A stretch of DNA of 64,000 nt from Enterobacter wuhouensis. Lineage in GTDB: Bacteria > Pseudomonadota > Gammaproteobacteria > Enterobacterales > Enterobacteriaceae. The DNA is taken from assembly GCF_004331265.1 (NCBI RefSeq), contig NZ_SJOO01000003.1, positions 124,001 through 188,000 of the forward strand. The letters run 5' to 3'. Under the pieces are notes generated by a model that was not told the origin of the DNA, ran no database searches, and saw only the letters and a program-made list of their open reading frames with translations. Made by a program: the position numbers and the translations under genes. How positions within the stretch are numbered: the stretch's first letter is position 1; each line of letters begins with the position of its first letter. Positions 17,326 through 25,809 of this stretch are shown here, one piece after another.

Positions 17326-18279
17326 GTGAACACACTCCTCACGCGTCGGCTGCTGCAGCTGCTGCCGATGCTGTTCTTTATTTCACTGGTGGCGTTTTTG
17401 CTGGTCAAGCTCGCGCCCGGCGATCCGGTGGCGGCGTACATTACGCCGCGCATGGCCCCGGAAGATATCGAACGTATTCGCCAGAGCCTGGGGCTGGATA
17501 AGCCGCTGGTCACGCAGTACGTCCTGTGGCTTAAAAACGTCCTGCAGGGCGATCTCGGCTATTCGCTGATTTACCACCGCCCGGTGCTGGAGATGATCGG
17601 CGAACGCATTCCGGCCACGCTGGGGCTGATGGGCGCGTCGCTGCTGATGGCGATCGTGCTGGCGATCCCGCTGGGCCTGCTGGCGGGGGCATTTAAGCAC
17701 CGCTGGCTGGATCACCTGCTGAACCTGTTCGCCTATATCGGCATCTCGGTGCCGATTTTCTGGTTCGGCATTTTGCTCATCACCGTGTTTGCCGTGCAGC
17801 TGAACTGGTTCCCCAGCATGGGGATGCGCACCATCGGCATGGAGGATAACGGGCTGGATCTGCTGCGTCACGGCGTGCTGCCGTGTATTGCCCTCACGTT
17901 CTACAACCTCTCCAGCTACGTGCGCTACATCCGCTCCAACACCATCTCGCAGCTCTCGGCCGACTACGTGCAGACCCAGCTTGCCTACGGCGCCACGCGT
18001 TCCAGCATTCTGTTCCGCCACGTGCTGAAAAACGTCTTGCTGCCGGTGATTACCCTGTTCGGCCTGTCGTTCGGTGAGCTGATTGTGGGGGCCTATGTGA
18101 CGGAAAGCGTCTTCTCCTGGCCGGGGATGGGGCTGCTCGGGATCCAGTCTATCGCCTCGCTGGACTACCCGCTGATCATGGCGATCATCATGCTCTCGTC
18201 GATGATGCTGATCGTCGGTAACCTGATCGCCGACGTGCTTTATCGCTTCGCCGATCCCCGCATTCGTACGCTGAGGTAG
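17326..18279 (+). CDS. Peptide ABC transporter permease, DppB type
   Basis: This 317-residue inner-membrane permease starts at GTG 17326 (MNTLLTRRLLQLLPMLFF), the typical beginning of DppB/OppB proteins. About six helices are visible. The BPD_transp_1 coupling motif lies around GATRSSILFRHVLKNVLLPV, and the family-specific N-terminal segment FLLVKLAPGDPV is present. It should pair with the following permease to form the channel. It is separated from that gene by 5 bases. Confidence 0.93.
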   Translation: MNTLLTRRLLQLLPMLFFISLVAFLLVKLAPGDPVAAYITPRMAPEDIERIRQSLGLDKPLVTQYVLWLKNVLQGDLGYSLIYHRPVLEMIGERIPATLGLMGASLLMAIVLAIPLGLLAGAFKHRWLDHLLNLFAYIGISVPIFWFGILLITVFAVQLNWFPSMGMRTIGMEDNGLDLLRHGVLPCIALTFYNLSSYVRYIRSNTISQLSADYVQTQLAYGATRSSILFRHVLKNVLLPVITLFGLSFGELIVGAYVTESVFSWPGMGLLGIQSIASLDYPLIMAIIMLSSMMLIVGNLIADVLYRFADPRIRTLR

Positions 18280-18284
18280 CCCGG

Positions 18285-19130
18285 ATGAGCAGACGCTGGC
18301 AGCAGGTTCGTCACCAGCTGCGCCGCAACCGTCCGGCGCAGTTCTCCCTGTTTGTGCTTTTTATTTTCGTTGTCGCCGCGCTCTGTGCGGGCTTAAGCCC
18401 GTACGATCCGGATCGAATGGCGCTCGGCGCGCGCACGCTACCGCCGGATGCCGCGCACTGGTTCGGCACCGACGAGTACGGGCGCGACTACTTCACCCGC
18501 GCGCTGTATGGCGGCCAGATCTCCCTGATGGTCGGTTTTCTGGCGATGCTCTTTTCCACGCTTATCGGCACGGTGGTTGGAACGGTGAGCGGCTATTTTG
18601 GCGGCTGGCTGGATAACCTGATGATGCGCGCCGTGGATATCCTGATGGCCATTCCGGCCTTCTTCCTGCTGCTGGTGGTGAATGCTTACCTCAAGCCGGG
18701 CGTGGATAACATTATTCTGATTATCAGCCTGCTGACGTGGATGAACATGTCGCGTCTGGTGCGTGCTGAAACGCTGTCGGTGAAAGAGCGCGAGTACGTG
18801 CTTTATGCCCGCGCGTCGGGGGAACATCCGCTGCGCATTATCGTGCGCCACATCATTCCCGGCGTGCTGCCGACCATCATCGTGGCGGCCACGCTCAATA
18901 TCGCCTCGGCCATCCTGATGGAGTCAACGCTCAGCTTCTTAGGGCTGGGCGTGCAGGCGCCTGCGGCGTCGTGGGGAAGCATGCTTAACAACGCGCAGTC
19001 TTATATTGGCGAAGCGTCGTGGCTGGCGATGTTCCCCGGCATTCTGATCCTGCTGACGGTGTTCAGCTTTAACGTGCTGGGCGATGTATTCCGTACCGCC
19101 TTTGAGCCAGGAGCGAATCGCGATGAGTAA
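18285..19130 (+). CDS. Peptide ABC transporter permease, DppC type
   Basis: This 281-residue permease has the DppC/OppC layout: the N-terminal oligopeptide-permease segment (RNRPAQFSLFVLFIFVV), the motif HWFGTDEYGRDYFTRALYGG, and the EAA coupling loop RASGEHPLRIIVRHIIPGVL. Five to six membrane helices are apparent. It forms the second half of the channel with the upstream permease. Its stop overlaps the following ATPase gene start by 8 bases, so translation is probably coupled. Confidence 0.93.
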   Translation: MSRRWQQVRHQLRRNRPAQFSLFVLFIFVVAALCAGLSPYDPDRMALGARTLPPDAAHWFGTDEYGRDYFTRALYGGQISLMVGFLAMLFSTLIGTVVGTVSGYFGGWLDNLMMRAVDILMAIPAFFLLLVVNAYLKPGVDNIILIISLLTWMNMSRLVRAETLSVKEREYVLYARASGEHPLRIIVRHIIPGVLPTIIVAATLNIASAILMESTLSFLGLGVQAPAASWGSMLNNAQSYIGEASWLAMFPGILILLTVFSFNVLGDVFRTAFEPGANRDE

Positions 19131-20100
19131 CTTATTAGCGCTTGAGAACCTGCAAACCACGTTCCGCACCCGCGAGGGCGAGGTTCACGCGGTGCGTGGC
19201 GTGAGCTTTCAGGTTCAGCCGGGCGAACTCGTCGGCATCGTCGGCGAGTCGGGCTGCGGGAAAAGCGTCACCTGCAAGTCGATTATCCAGCTTCTGGGGA
19301 GCAACGGGCGGATAACCGGCGGCAGCATCCGCTTCCAGAACGAGGACCTGGCGCAGAAAACGCCCGCGCAGATGCGCGCCATTCGCGGCAACGAGATCGC
19401 GATGATTTTTCAGGATCCGATGACCGCCCTGAACCCGGTGCTGACCATCGGCAAGCAGATGGCTGAGATCCTGATGCGCAACAAAGGGCTGACCAAAAAA
19501 GCGGCCAAAGCGGCGGCGATCGCCATGCTGGAACAGGTGGGCATTGCCGAGGCGGAACGCCGATACGACCAGTATCCCCACGAGTTCAGCGGCGGGATGC
19601 GCCAGCGGGTGATGATCGCGATTGCGCTCTCCTGCAACCCGAAGCTTCTTATTGCCGACGAACCAACCACCGCGCTGGACGTGACCATTCAGGCGCAGAT
19701 CCTGCGCCTGCTGAAAAGCCTGCAGCAGCAGACGCGGACCGCGATTTTGCTGATCACTCACGATCTCGGCGTGGTGGCGCAGGTCTGCAGCCGCGTGGTG
19801 GTGATGTACGGCGGGCTGGTGATGGAGGAGGGGAGCGTGGAGGACATTTTTTACCGCCCTGCGCATCCTTACACCCAGGGGCTGCTGGCCTCGCTGCCGC
19901 GTCCGGATGAGGTGAATCAGCGTTTATCGCCCATTGAAGGTTCGCCGCCCGGCCTGCTTAACCCGCCGCCGGGCTGTCCGTTCGCGGAACGCTGCCCGAA
20001 ACGCATGCCCCAGTGTGAACGACAGCCCGCGCTTTACGCTACCGGAGAGAGCCATCGCGCCGCCTGCTGGCTATGGGCCGATAAGGAGGTTCAGGCATGA
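19123..20100 (+). CDS. Peptide ABC transporter ATP-binding protein, DppD type
   Basis: This 325-residue ATPase has Walker A GESGCGKS (residues about 41-48), the ABC signature FSGGMRQR, Walker B LLIADEPTTALD and the switch histidine in ITHDLG. The C-terminal Dpp/Opp extension with spaced cysteines (PPGCPFAERCPKRMPQC) is the region that binds an iron-sulphur cluster in some DppD/OppD proteins. The ATG at 19123 is chosen because it gives the usual N-terminus and overlaps the preceding gene tightly. It works with the next ATPase to energise import. Confidence 0.93.
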   Translation: MSNLLALENLQTTFRTREGEVHAVRGVSFQVQPGELVGIVGESGCGKSVTCKSIIQLLGSNGRITGGSIRFQNEDLAQKTPAQMRAIRGNEIAMIFQDPMTALNPVLTIGKQMAEILMRNKGLTKKAAKAAAIAMLEQVGIAEAERRYDQYPHEFSGGMRQRVMIAIALSCNPKLLIADEPTTALDVTIQAQILRLLKSLQQQTRTAILLITHDLGVVAQVCSRVVVMYGGLVMEEGSVEDIFYRPAHPYTQGLLASLPRPDEVNQRLSPIEGSPPGLLNPPPGCPFAERCPKRMPQCERQPALYATGESHRAACWLWADKEVQA

Positions 20101-21074
20101 GTGAACAACAGGCGCCATTAGTGAGCGTTCGCGATCTGCGCAAACACTATCAGCTGAACGCAGGCCTGCTGCGCAAAGGCGTGGCCGTGAAGGCGGTTGA
20201 CGGCGTGAGCTTTGATATCCAGCCCGGCGAGACGTTTGGCCTGGTGGGGGAGTCCGGCTGCGGAAAATCGACACTCGGGCGTGCCATTCTGCGCCTTTTC
20301 GATATTACCTCTGGCGAGATCCACTTTGCCGGACAGGCAATCGCCCACGCCCGCGAAAGAGAGCTTAAGCCGCTGCGCAAGCGGATGCAGGCGATTTTTC
20401 AGGATCCTTACTCCTCGCTCAACCCCGGTATGACCGTGCGGCAGCTGGTGGCCGAACCGATGCAGATCCACGGCTACAGCCGCGAAGAGCAGCGGGAACG
20501 TACTGAAACCCTGCTCTACAAAGTCGGGCTTAAGCAGGAACACCTTGAACGCTTCCCGCACGAGTTCAGCGGCGGGCAGCGTCAGCGTATTAGCATCGCG
20601 CGGGCGCTGTCCGTGCGCCCGGAGTTTGTGCTGTGCGATGAGCCTCTCTCGGCGCTGGACGTCTCGGTGCAGGCGCAGGTGGTGAATATCCTGCAGGATC
20701 TGCAGCAGGAGCTGGGGCTAACCTACCTGTTCATCGCCCACGATCTGTCCATGGTGCGCCATATCTCCAGCCGCATTGGGGTGATGTATCTCGGTAAGCT
20801 AGTGGAGGTGGCCCCGGCGAATGCACTGTATCAGCATCCGGCGCACCCTTATACCCGCGCGCTGCTGGCGGCGGTTCCCCGTCCCGATCCGCGCATCCGC
20901 AATCTCGAAGATGCCACCCTGCGCGGCGATATCCCAGGCCCCACGTCCGCGCTGCCGGGCTGTAAGTTCTGCAGCCGCTGCCCTCACGCCATGCCGGTTT
21001 GCCAGACGCAGGAGCCTGCCATGCGGGAGATTGCGCCAGGGCATTTCGCGGCGTGCTGGTTGTTTAAGATTTGA
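20097..21074 (+). CDS. Peptide ABC transporter ATP-binding protein, DppF type
   Basis: This 325-residue second ATPase of the transporter overlaps the first by 4 bases (ATGA). It has Walker A GESGCGKST, signature FSGGQRQR, Walker B VLCDEPLSALD and IAHDLSM, plus the C-terminal cysteine-bearing extension CKFCSRCPHAMPVC. A BIME repeat follows its stop, marking the probable end of the five-gene operon. Confidence 0.93.
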   Translation: MSEQQAPLVSVRDLRKHYQLNAGLLRKGVAVKAVDGVSFDIQPGETFGLVGESGCGKSTLGRAILRLFDITSGEIHFAGQAIAHARERELKPLRKRMQAIFQDPYSSLNPGMTVRQLVAEPMQIHGYSREEQRERTETLLYKVGLKQEHLERFPHEFSGGQRQRISIARALSVRPEFVLCDEPLSALDVSVQAQVVNILQDLQQELGLTYLFIAHDLSMVRHISSRIGVMYLGKLVEVAPANALYQHPAHPYTRALLAAVPRPDPRIRNLEDATLRGDIPGPTSALPGCKFCSRCPHAMPVCQTQEPAMREIAPGHFAACWLFKI

Positions 21075-21084
21075 GCCTTAAACG

Positions 21085-21162
21085 TGTAGGGTGGCGCTGC
21101 GCTTACCCGACCTACAGGGTTTTGTGTTTCGTAGGCCGGGTAAGGCGAAGCCGCCACCCGGC
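21085..21162. repeat. BIME-like pair of inverted REP units
   Basis: Two REP-like units in opposite orientation (GTAGGGTGGCGCTGCGCTTA and, reversed, TAAGGCGAAGCCGCCACCC) lie between the convergent ABC operon and DsbA-like gene. The same family recurs near 14506, 41571, 44311 and 58384. Confidence 0.85.
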
Positions 21163-21180
21163 ATGACCGACGGCACAACG

Positions 21181-21729
21181 CTATCCCAATACCCGCTTCG
21201 CCCACACCTCTACGTCATCGCCGCTGCCTAAATCCGCCTGCACCAGGCCGTTAACCATAAACGTCGGCGAGACGTGAATGCCGTTCTGGCGGGCGTATTT
21301 GCAGTGCCATTTGATCTCATTTTGCAGTTCCGGCCGGGCAAACGCGCCTGCAACCTGCACCCCGCTGTAGCCCTCGATTCGGGCGATAATCTCGTCCGGC
21401 GTGGCCTGCATATTCGGGCCGCTGCAGTGGTCGGTAAATTCAAATTCTTCGCGATGGTCGGCCACCGCCTGCATCACTTTACGCGCGGCGTCTTTGCCGT
21501 CCGGCAGCGTGGATGCCGCCAGAATGCAGCGTACAATCACTCCGGAAAACAGGTGCCACGGCTGAGATTGCAGGCGGATTTTGACCGTGACCCTGTCTTC
21601 CCCAACCTGTTCCAGAAACGCATTCAGCTTATTAAACGCCTTCACCGAGAAGGGGCAGGTTGGTTCCAGAAACACTTCAAAGGAACGCGGGCCGTGGCCC
21701 CATTCCAGCGCTTGCGCCTGTACGCTCAT
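21181..21729 (-). CDS. DsbA-like thioredoxin-fold protein with monothiol CPFS motif
   Basis: This 182-residue protein has a thioredoxin fold with a DsbA-type helical insertion (thioredoxin_4/DSBA-like). The active-site position reads EPTCPFS at residues 22-28, so the second cysteine of a CxxC is replaced by serine, which is more like monothiol glutathione-dependent enzymes than oxidases. The cis-proline region HVSPTFMVNG is present. There is no signal peptide, so it is probably cytoplasmic. It is divergent from gss with 152 bases between; neighbours gss and yghU suggest a role in glutathione or thiol chemistry, which is inferred from context only. Confidence 0.82.
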   Translation of the reverse strand: MSVQAQALEWGHGPRSFEVFLEPTCPFSVKAFNKLNAFLEQVGEDRVTVKIRLQSQPWHLFSGVIVRCILAASTLPDGKDAARKVMQAVADHREEFEFTDHCSGPNMQATPDEIIARIEGYSGVQVAGAFARPELQNEIKWHCKYARQNGIHVSPTFMVNGLVQADLGSGDDVEVWAKRVLG

Positions 21730-21881
21730 GTTGACTCCTGATGTTGTGAATTTTAGTTATTGTTGCGACGAATAATTTGCCACGCAGGTGTATGATAAAT
21801 CCACCTCTGTCAGGTTAATTACAACGTGCAGACGACGACAACCCCTAAAAAATTGCCGCCTGCCTGTTTTAGGTTGGATAC

Positions 21882-23744
21882 ATGCGTAAAGGAAAGTTAA
21901 GCAGTGATGCGCCATTCGGGACGTTGTTAGGCTATGCGCCGGGTGGCGTGGCGATTTACTCTTCAAATTACGGCAGTCTGGACCCGCGCAGCTACCCGGA
22001 AGATGCGGATTTCCGCAGCTATATCGGCAACGAATACATGGGCCACAAGTGGCAGTGCGTTGAGTTCGCCCGCCGTTTCCTGTTCCTCAACTACGGCTTT
22101 GTCTTTACCGACGTCGGCATGGCGTGGGAGATCTTCTCCCTGCGCTTTTTGCGCGAGGTGGTGAACGACAACATCCTGCCGCTGCAGGCCTTCGCCAACG
22201 GTTCGAAACGCGCGCCGCGCGCCGGGGCGCTGCTGATCTGGCAAAAGGGCGGCGAGTTTCATGAGACCGGCCACGTGGCGGTGATCACCCAGCTGCTGGA
22301 CGATAAGGTGCGAATTGCGGAGCAGAACGTGATTCACTCCCCGCTGCCGCTCGGGCAGCAGTGGACGCGCGAGCTGCGTCTGAGCGTGGAGAACGGGTGT
22401 TATACGATCCATGACACCTTCAACGACACGGAGATCCTCGGCTGGATGATCCAGACCGACGACGCGGAACACAGCATTCCCCAGCCGGAAATCGACGGCG
22501 AACTGCTGAAAATCAGCGGCGCGCGGCTGAAAAACACGCGTCAGTTCGACGGCAAATGGCTTAATGAAGATGACGCCCTGCAGCAGGCGTACGTTCGGGC
22601 GAACGGCCACGCGATCAATAAAGATCCCTGCCAGTATTTCACCATCACCGAAAGCGCCGAGCAGGAGCTGATCAAAGCGACGAATGAGCTGCACCTGATG
22701 TACCTGCACGCGACCGACAAGGTGCTGAAAGACGACAGCCTGCTGGCGCTCTTCGACATCCCGAAAATCCTCTGGCCGCGCCTGCGCCTCTCGTGGCAGT
22801 GGCGTCGTCACCATATGATCACCGGTCGTATGGACTTCTGCATGGACGAGCGCGGCATCAAGGTGTACGAGTACAACGCCGACTCCGCGTCCTGCCACAC
22901 CGAGGGCGGGCTAATCCTTGAAGAGTGGGTGAAAAACGGCTATCGCGGCGCGGGCCACAACCCGGCGGAAGGGCTGCTGGAAGAGCTGACCGGCGCATGG
23001 AAGCACAGCCACGCGCGGCCGTTCGTTCACATCATGCAGGATAACGACGTAGAAGAGGACTACCACGCGCTCTTTATACAGCGTTCGCTGATGCAGGCCG
23101 GGTTTGACACCAAAATTCTGCACGGACTGGAGGTGCTAAGCTGGGATGCCGCCGGGCAACTCATCGACGATGAAGGCCGCCCCGTCAACTGCGTGTGGAA
23201 AACCTGGGCATGGGAAACGGCGATCGAGCAGATCCGCGAGGTCAGCGAAACCGAGTACGCCGCCGTGCCGATCCGCACCGGGCATCCCGAGGGCGAGGTG
23301 CGCCTGATTGACGTCCTGCTGCGCCCGGAGGTGCTGGTCTTCGAGCCGCTGTGGACGGTGATCCCCGGCAATAAGGCGATCCTGCCGGTGCTGTGGCAGC
23401 TGTTCCCGAACCACCGCTACCTGCTCGACACCGATTTTGAGGTTAACGATCTGCTGAAGCAGACCGGATACGCCGTCAAGCCGATTGCCGGACGCTGCGG
23501 CAGCAATATCGATCTGATTAGCGCCCAGGACGAACTGCTGGATAAATCCAGCGGCAAGTTTGTCGATCGCAAAAACATCTACCAGCAGCTGTGGTGCCTG
23601 CCGAAGGTTGACGGGAAGTACATTCAGGTTTGTACCTTTACCGTTGGGGGGAACTACGGCGGAACCTGCCTGCGCGGGGATGACTCGCTGGTGGTGAAGA
23701 AAGAGAGCGATATTGAGCCGCTGATTGTGCTTAAAGATAAATGA
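21882..23744 (+). CDS. gss: Bifunctional glutathionylspermidine synthetase/amidase
   Basis: Gss joins glutathione to spermidine using ATP and also hydrolyses the product. The 620 residues match E. coli Gss (619) along the whole length. The N-terminal CHAP-type amidase domain (about residues 1-195) carries the catalytic cysteine C59 in GHKWQCVEFARR and histidine in ETGHVAVI. The C-terminal ATP-grasp-like synthetase (about 205-620) contains GRMDFCMDERGIKVYEYNAD and ends near KKESDIEPL. It is monocistronic, with a perfect 11-base hairpin terminator after it. It links polyamines (speA, speB, speC in this window) with glutathione (gshB). Confidence 0.97.
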   Translation: MRKGKLSSDAPFGTLLGYAPGGVAIYSSNYGSLDPRSYPEDADFRSYIGNEYMGHKWQCVEFARRFLFLNYGFVFTDVGMAWEIFSLRFLREVVNDNILPLQAFANGSKRAPRAGALLIWQKGGEFHETGHVAVITQLLDDKVRIAEQNVIHSPLPLGQQWTRELRLSVENGCYTIHDTFNDTEILGWMIQTDDAEHSIPQPEIDGELLKISGARLKNTRQFDGKWLNEDDALQQAYVRANGHAINKDPCQYFTITESAEQELIKATNELHLMYLHATDKVLKDDSLLALFDIPKILWPRLRLSWQWRRHHMITGRMDFCMDERGIKVYEYNADSASCHTEGGLILEEWVKNGYRGAGHNPAEGLLEELTGAWKHSHARPFVHIMQDNDVEEDYHALFIQRSLMQAGFDTKILHGLEVLSWDAAGQLIDDEGRPVNCVWKTWAWETAIEQIREVSETEYAAVPIRTGHPEGEVRLIDVLLRPEVLVFEPLWTVIPGNKAILPVLWQLFPNHRYLLDTDFEVNDLLKQTGYAVKPIAGRCGSNIDLISAQDELLDKSSGKFVDRKNIYQQLWCLPKVDGKYIQVCTFTVGGNYGGTCLRGDDSLVVKKESDIEPLIVLKDK

Positions 23745-23763
23745 CGTCCACCCCGATGCACCC

Positions 23764-23794
23764 ACATCCGCAAGCGATCCTTGCGGATGTTTTT
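23764..23794 (+). terminator. Rho-independent terminator of gss
   Basis: Perfect 11-base stem ACATCCGCAAG / CTTGCGGATGT with loop CGATC, then a T-run, 20 bases after the gss stop. The U-tract exists only for the plus strand, so it does not serve the convergent glycosyltransferase gene. Confidence 0.92.
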
Positions 23795-23817
23795 ACATTG
23801 ACGGGATACTTAAATCT

Positions 23818-24981
23818 CTATAAGCCAGCATGGTCTTCAAGATAAATAATATTATCTGTATCGAAGCAGCCGTATAATTTAATGAGCTCGATATTCATTC
23901 TGTTGACATCGTTACCCGCATGTCCGTTCATAATGACAAACTTCACGTTTTTATTTTTCATGCTGAAAAAGGAAGAGCTGAAGCAGCCCGCGATGTTTTT
24001 AGGCAGTAAACCTTGCGCGTGCAGGTATTCTAAGGGGATATTGTCCGGGAGTTCGGTAATATTTTCCCCTAAGGCACTGCGGAGCGCATGATTACGTTCA
24101 CCATTTACGGGATGGCCCTTATAAATGATATGCTTCTCGTCGGGCAGGGCGCCTGATGATTTAAGCTCTGCGATCTTTTTCAGCATCGCGCGATGATGCT
24201 CCTCTCTTTTTTGCACATCAATATAATATGTGGATAAAAAGAGAACGGCCTCGTTGTTTTTTGCCGTTTCTGATAGCTGCGCTCTCAGCCCTTCAGGGAT
24301 GGCTAACAGGCGATCCCATATTTTTACCGTTGATAGCAAGGCTGGGTGGGCATCATCGTAATTCAGCGGTACCGTTGCGCGCTGAAGCTTATCAAAGAAT
24401 CGGTTACCTGATTGACTCTCACGGGGCGACTGGAGAAGGTAATATTTCGCATCAAGGAAATAATGCCAGACATAATTATCGACCACGTTCCATTCCCAGG
24501 CATCCAGGGGTTTATTTGAGGTTAAGAGATGATGAAGCACTTCCGCTCGCTCATGCATCATCTTACTCAATACTTTTCCGTCGAAGCGACGCATTTCGGC
24601 CCGCTGGAGAAGGGTTCCTGTACCATCGTCATACAGGTGAAGCTGCAGCGTGTCCTGCGGAATAAACGGCAGGATCTGTTTCAATAACGGCAGCAAAATA
24701 TCCTGCGCACGAAAGATATTCGTATGTATTTCAACCTTAAAACCCGGCCTGTTAAGGATGAACCTGGCAACGCTATTCAGCTTTTGTGACAGGTTTTCAT
24801 TCACTTTATATGCGTATACGGTTCTGCCATTTTGTATTTCATCGATATTAATTTTGAGTCTTTCGAGGATCAGGATGCTATACACGTTTTCATCATCAAT
24901 CGACTGAACATAATTGATGAGCTGCTGCGTCAAAGGAAGTGATGCCGGTTCAATATAGATTTTTAACGTTTTAATACTCAT
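23818..24981 (-). CDS. GT80-family sialyltransferase homologue
   Basis: The 387-residue product resembles the Pasteurella/Photobacterium sialyltransferase family (GT80), whose members transfer sialic acid from CMP-Neu5Ac. Seen directly: an N-terminus (IKTLKIYIEPASLPLTQQL) of the same type as Pasteurella PmST1, the motif LHLYDDGT with the probable general base D119, IIYKGHPVNGE with the probable general acid H290, and SSSFFS (S335-S336) matching the CMP phosphate-binding serines. These motifs occur in family order and spacing over the full length. It lacks a signal peptide and should be cytoplasmic, acting on lipopolysaccharide or another surface glycan. The ATG at 24981 is preferred over a TTG at 24987. 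The gene is AT-rich, stands alone, and no neuA, neuB or other glycan gene is nearby. The real donor could be CMP-Kdo or another CMP-sugar. Confidence 0.82.
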   Translation of the reverse strand: MSIKTLKIYIEPASLPLTQQLINYVQSIDDENVYSILILERLKINIDEIQNGRTVYAYKVNENLSQKLNSVARFILNRPGFKVEIHTNIFRAQDILLPLLKQILPFIPQDTLQLHLYDDGTGTLLQRAEMRRFDGKVLSKMMHERAEVLHHLLTSNKPLDAWEWNVVDNYVWHYFLDAKYYLLQSPRESQSGNRFFDKLQRATVPLNYDDAHPALLSTVKIWDRLLAIPEGLRAQLSETAKNNEAVLFLSTYYIDVQKREEHHRAMLKKIAELKSSGALPDEKHIIYKGHPVNGERNHALRSALGENITELPDNIPLEYLHAQGLLPKNIAGCFSSSFFSMKNKNVKFVIMNGHAGNDVNRMNIELIKLYGCFDTDNIIYLEDHAGL

Positions 24982-25170
24982 GGACAAACCCGTGCCAGAA
25001 AGCCAATTTTATCCTAATGCAATTGATGTGCCATATATTTTTATCAATTCTATTAGTCACTTATCCGCCAGGAGGCGAAAGGGGAGGAAGCATTTTTTCC
25101 GCCGCTGGAAGATAAGCGTCAATCTCCTATGACGCAGGCTTCGCCCCCGCAGATTTTTTTCTCCCTGAGC

Positions 25171-25196
25171 GAAACCTTCGGGGCTTAGCGTGCGAA
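25171..25196 (+). promoter_or_regulatory. Candidate ECF-sigma promoter of the peroxiredoxin operon
   Basis: GAAACC (25171-25176) and CGAA (25193-25196) are separated by 16 bases, the usual ECF layout of an AAC-containing -35 and a CG-containing -10 element. It resembles the promoter type used by SigF-like ECF factors with NrsF anti-sigma factors. It lies 42 bases before the peroxiredoxin ATG, and the operon encodes such a sigma factor, so autoregulation is plausible. It was found by eye. Confidence 0.45.
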
Positions 25197-25237
25197 CTAT
25201 TATTCATACAGCACCTTTTTCCCTGATGGAGCCGACC

Positions 25238-25789
25238 ATGAAACGTTTAAAAACCCTGTCCGCCGCCGCCGTACTCACGCTTTCACTCTTCACCCTGAGC
25301 GCCAATGCCGCCCTTGAGGCGGGCGCGAGCGCCCCTGACTTTAGCCTGCAGGGCGCTCTGGGGGGAAAACCGCTGACCTTCTCCCTCAAGCAGGCGCTGC
25401 AAAAAGGCCCGGTGGTCCTCTATTTCTTCCCGGCTGCATTTACCAAAGGCTGTACCCTTGAGGCACACGCCTTCGCCGAAGCAACCGACGACTTTAAAAA
25501 ACTGGGGGCGACCGTTGTGGGCGTCACCGCCGGGAATGTGGATCAGGTGGATGAATTCTCGAAGCTGGAGTGTCGGGATAAATTTGCCGTGGCGGCCGAT
25601 CCCGGCGCGAAAGTGGCTTCCGAGTATCAGACCCTGATGCAGATGAACGGCAAAACGGTTTCTGACCGGACGTCGTTCGTTATCGCGCCGGACGGTAAAA
25701 TCCTGCTGAGCTATACCGACCGCAACCCTGACGAACACATCCAGAAAACCATGGATGCAGTGAAAAAATACGCGAATTCGCACTCGTAA
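25238..25789 (+). CDS. Periplasmic peroxiredoxin (BCP/AhpC-TSA type)
   Basis: This 183-residue peroxiredoxin reduces hydroperoxides. The ATG at 25238 gives a clear Sec signal peptide, MKRLKTLSAA... cleaved after SANA (residue 24), so the enzyme acts in the periplasm, unlike most enteric peroxiredoxins. The peroxidatic cysteine C72 lies in FFPAAFTKGCTLEAHAF and a possible resolving cysteine C112 in KLECRDKF. It is the first gene of an operon with a DsbD-like transporter, which could supply its electrons, and a sigma/anti-sigma pair that probably controls it. Confidence 0.9.
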   Translation: MKRLKTLSAAAVLTLSLFTLSANAALEAGASAPDFSLQGALGGKPLTFSLKQALQKGPVVLYFFPAAFTKGCTLEAHAFAEATDDFKKLGATVVGVTAGNVDQVDEFSKLECRDKFAVAADPGAKVASEYQTLMQMNGKTVSDRTSFVIAPDGKILLSYTDRNPDEHIQKTMDAVKKYANSHS

Positions 25790-25809
25790 CTTAGCTGCCG
25801 GAGTTCGCT

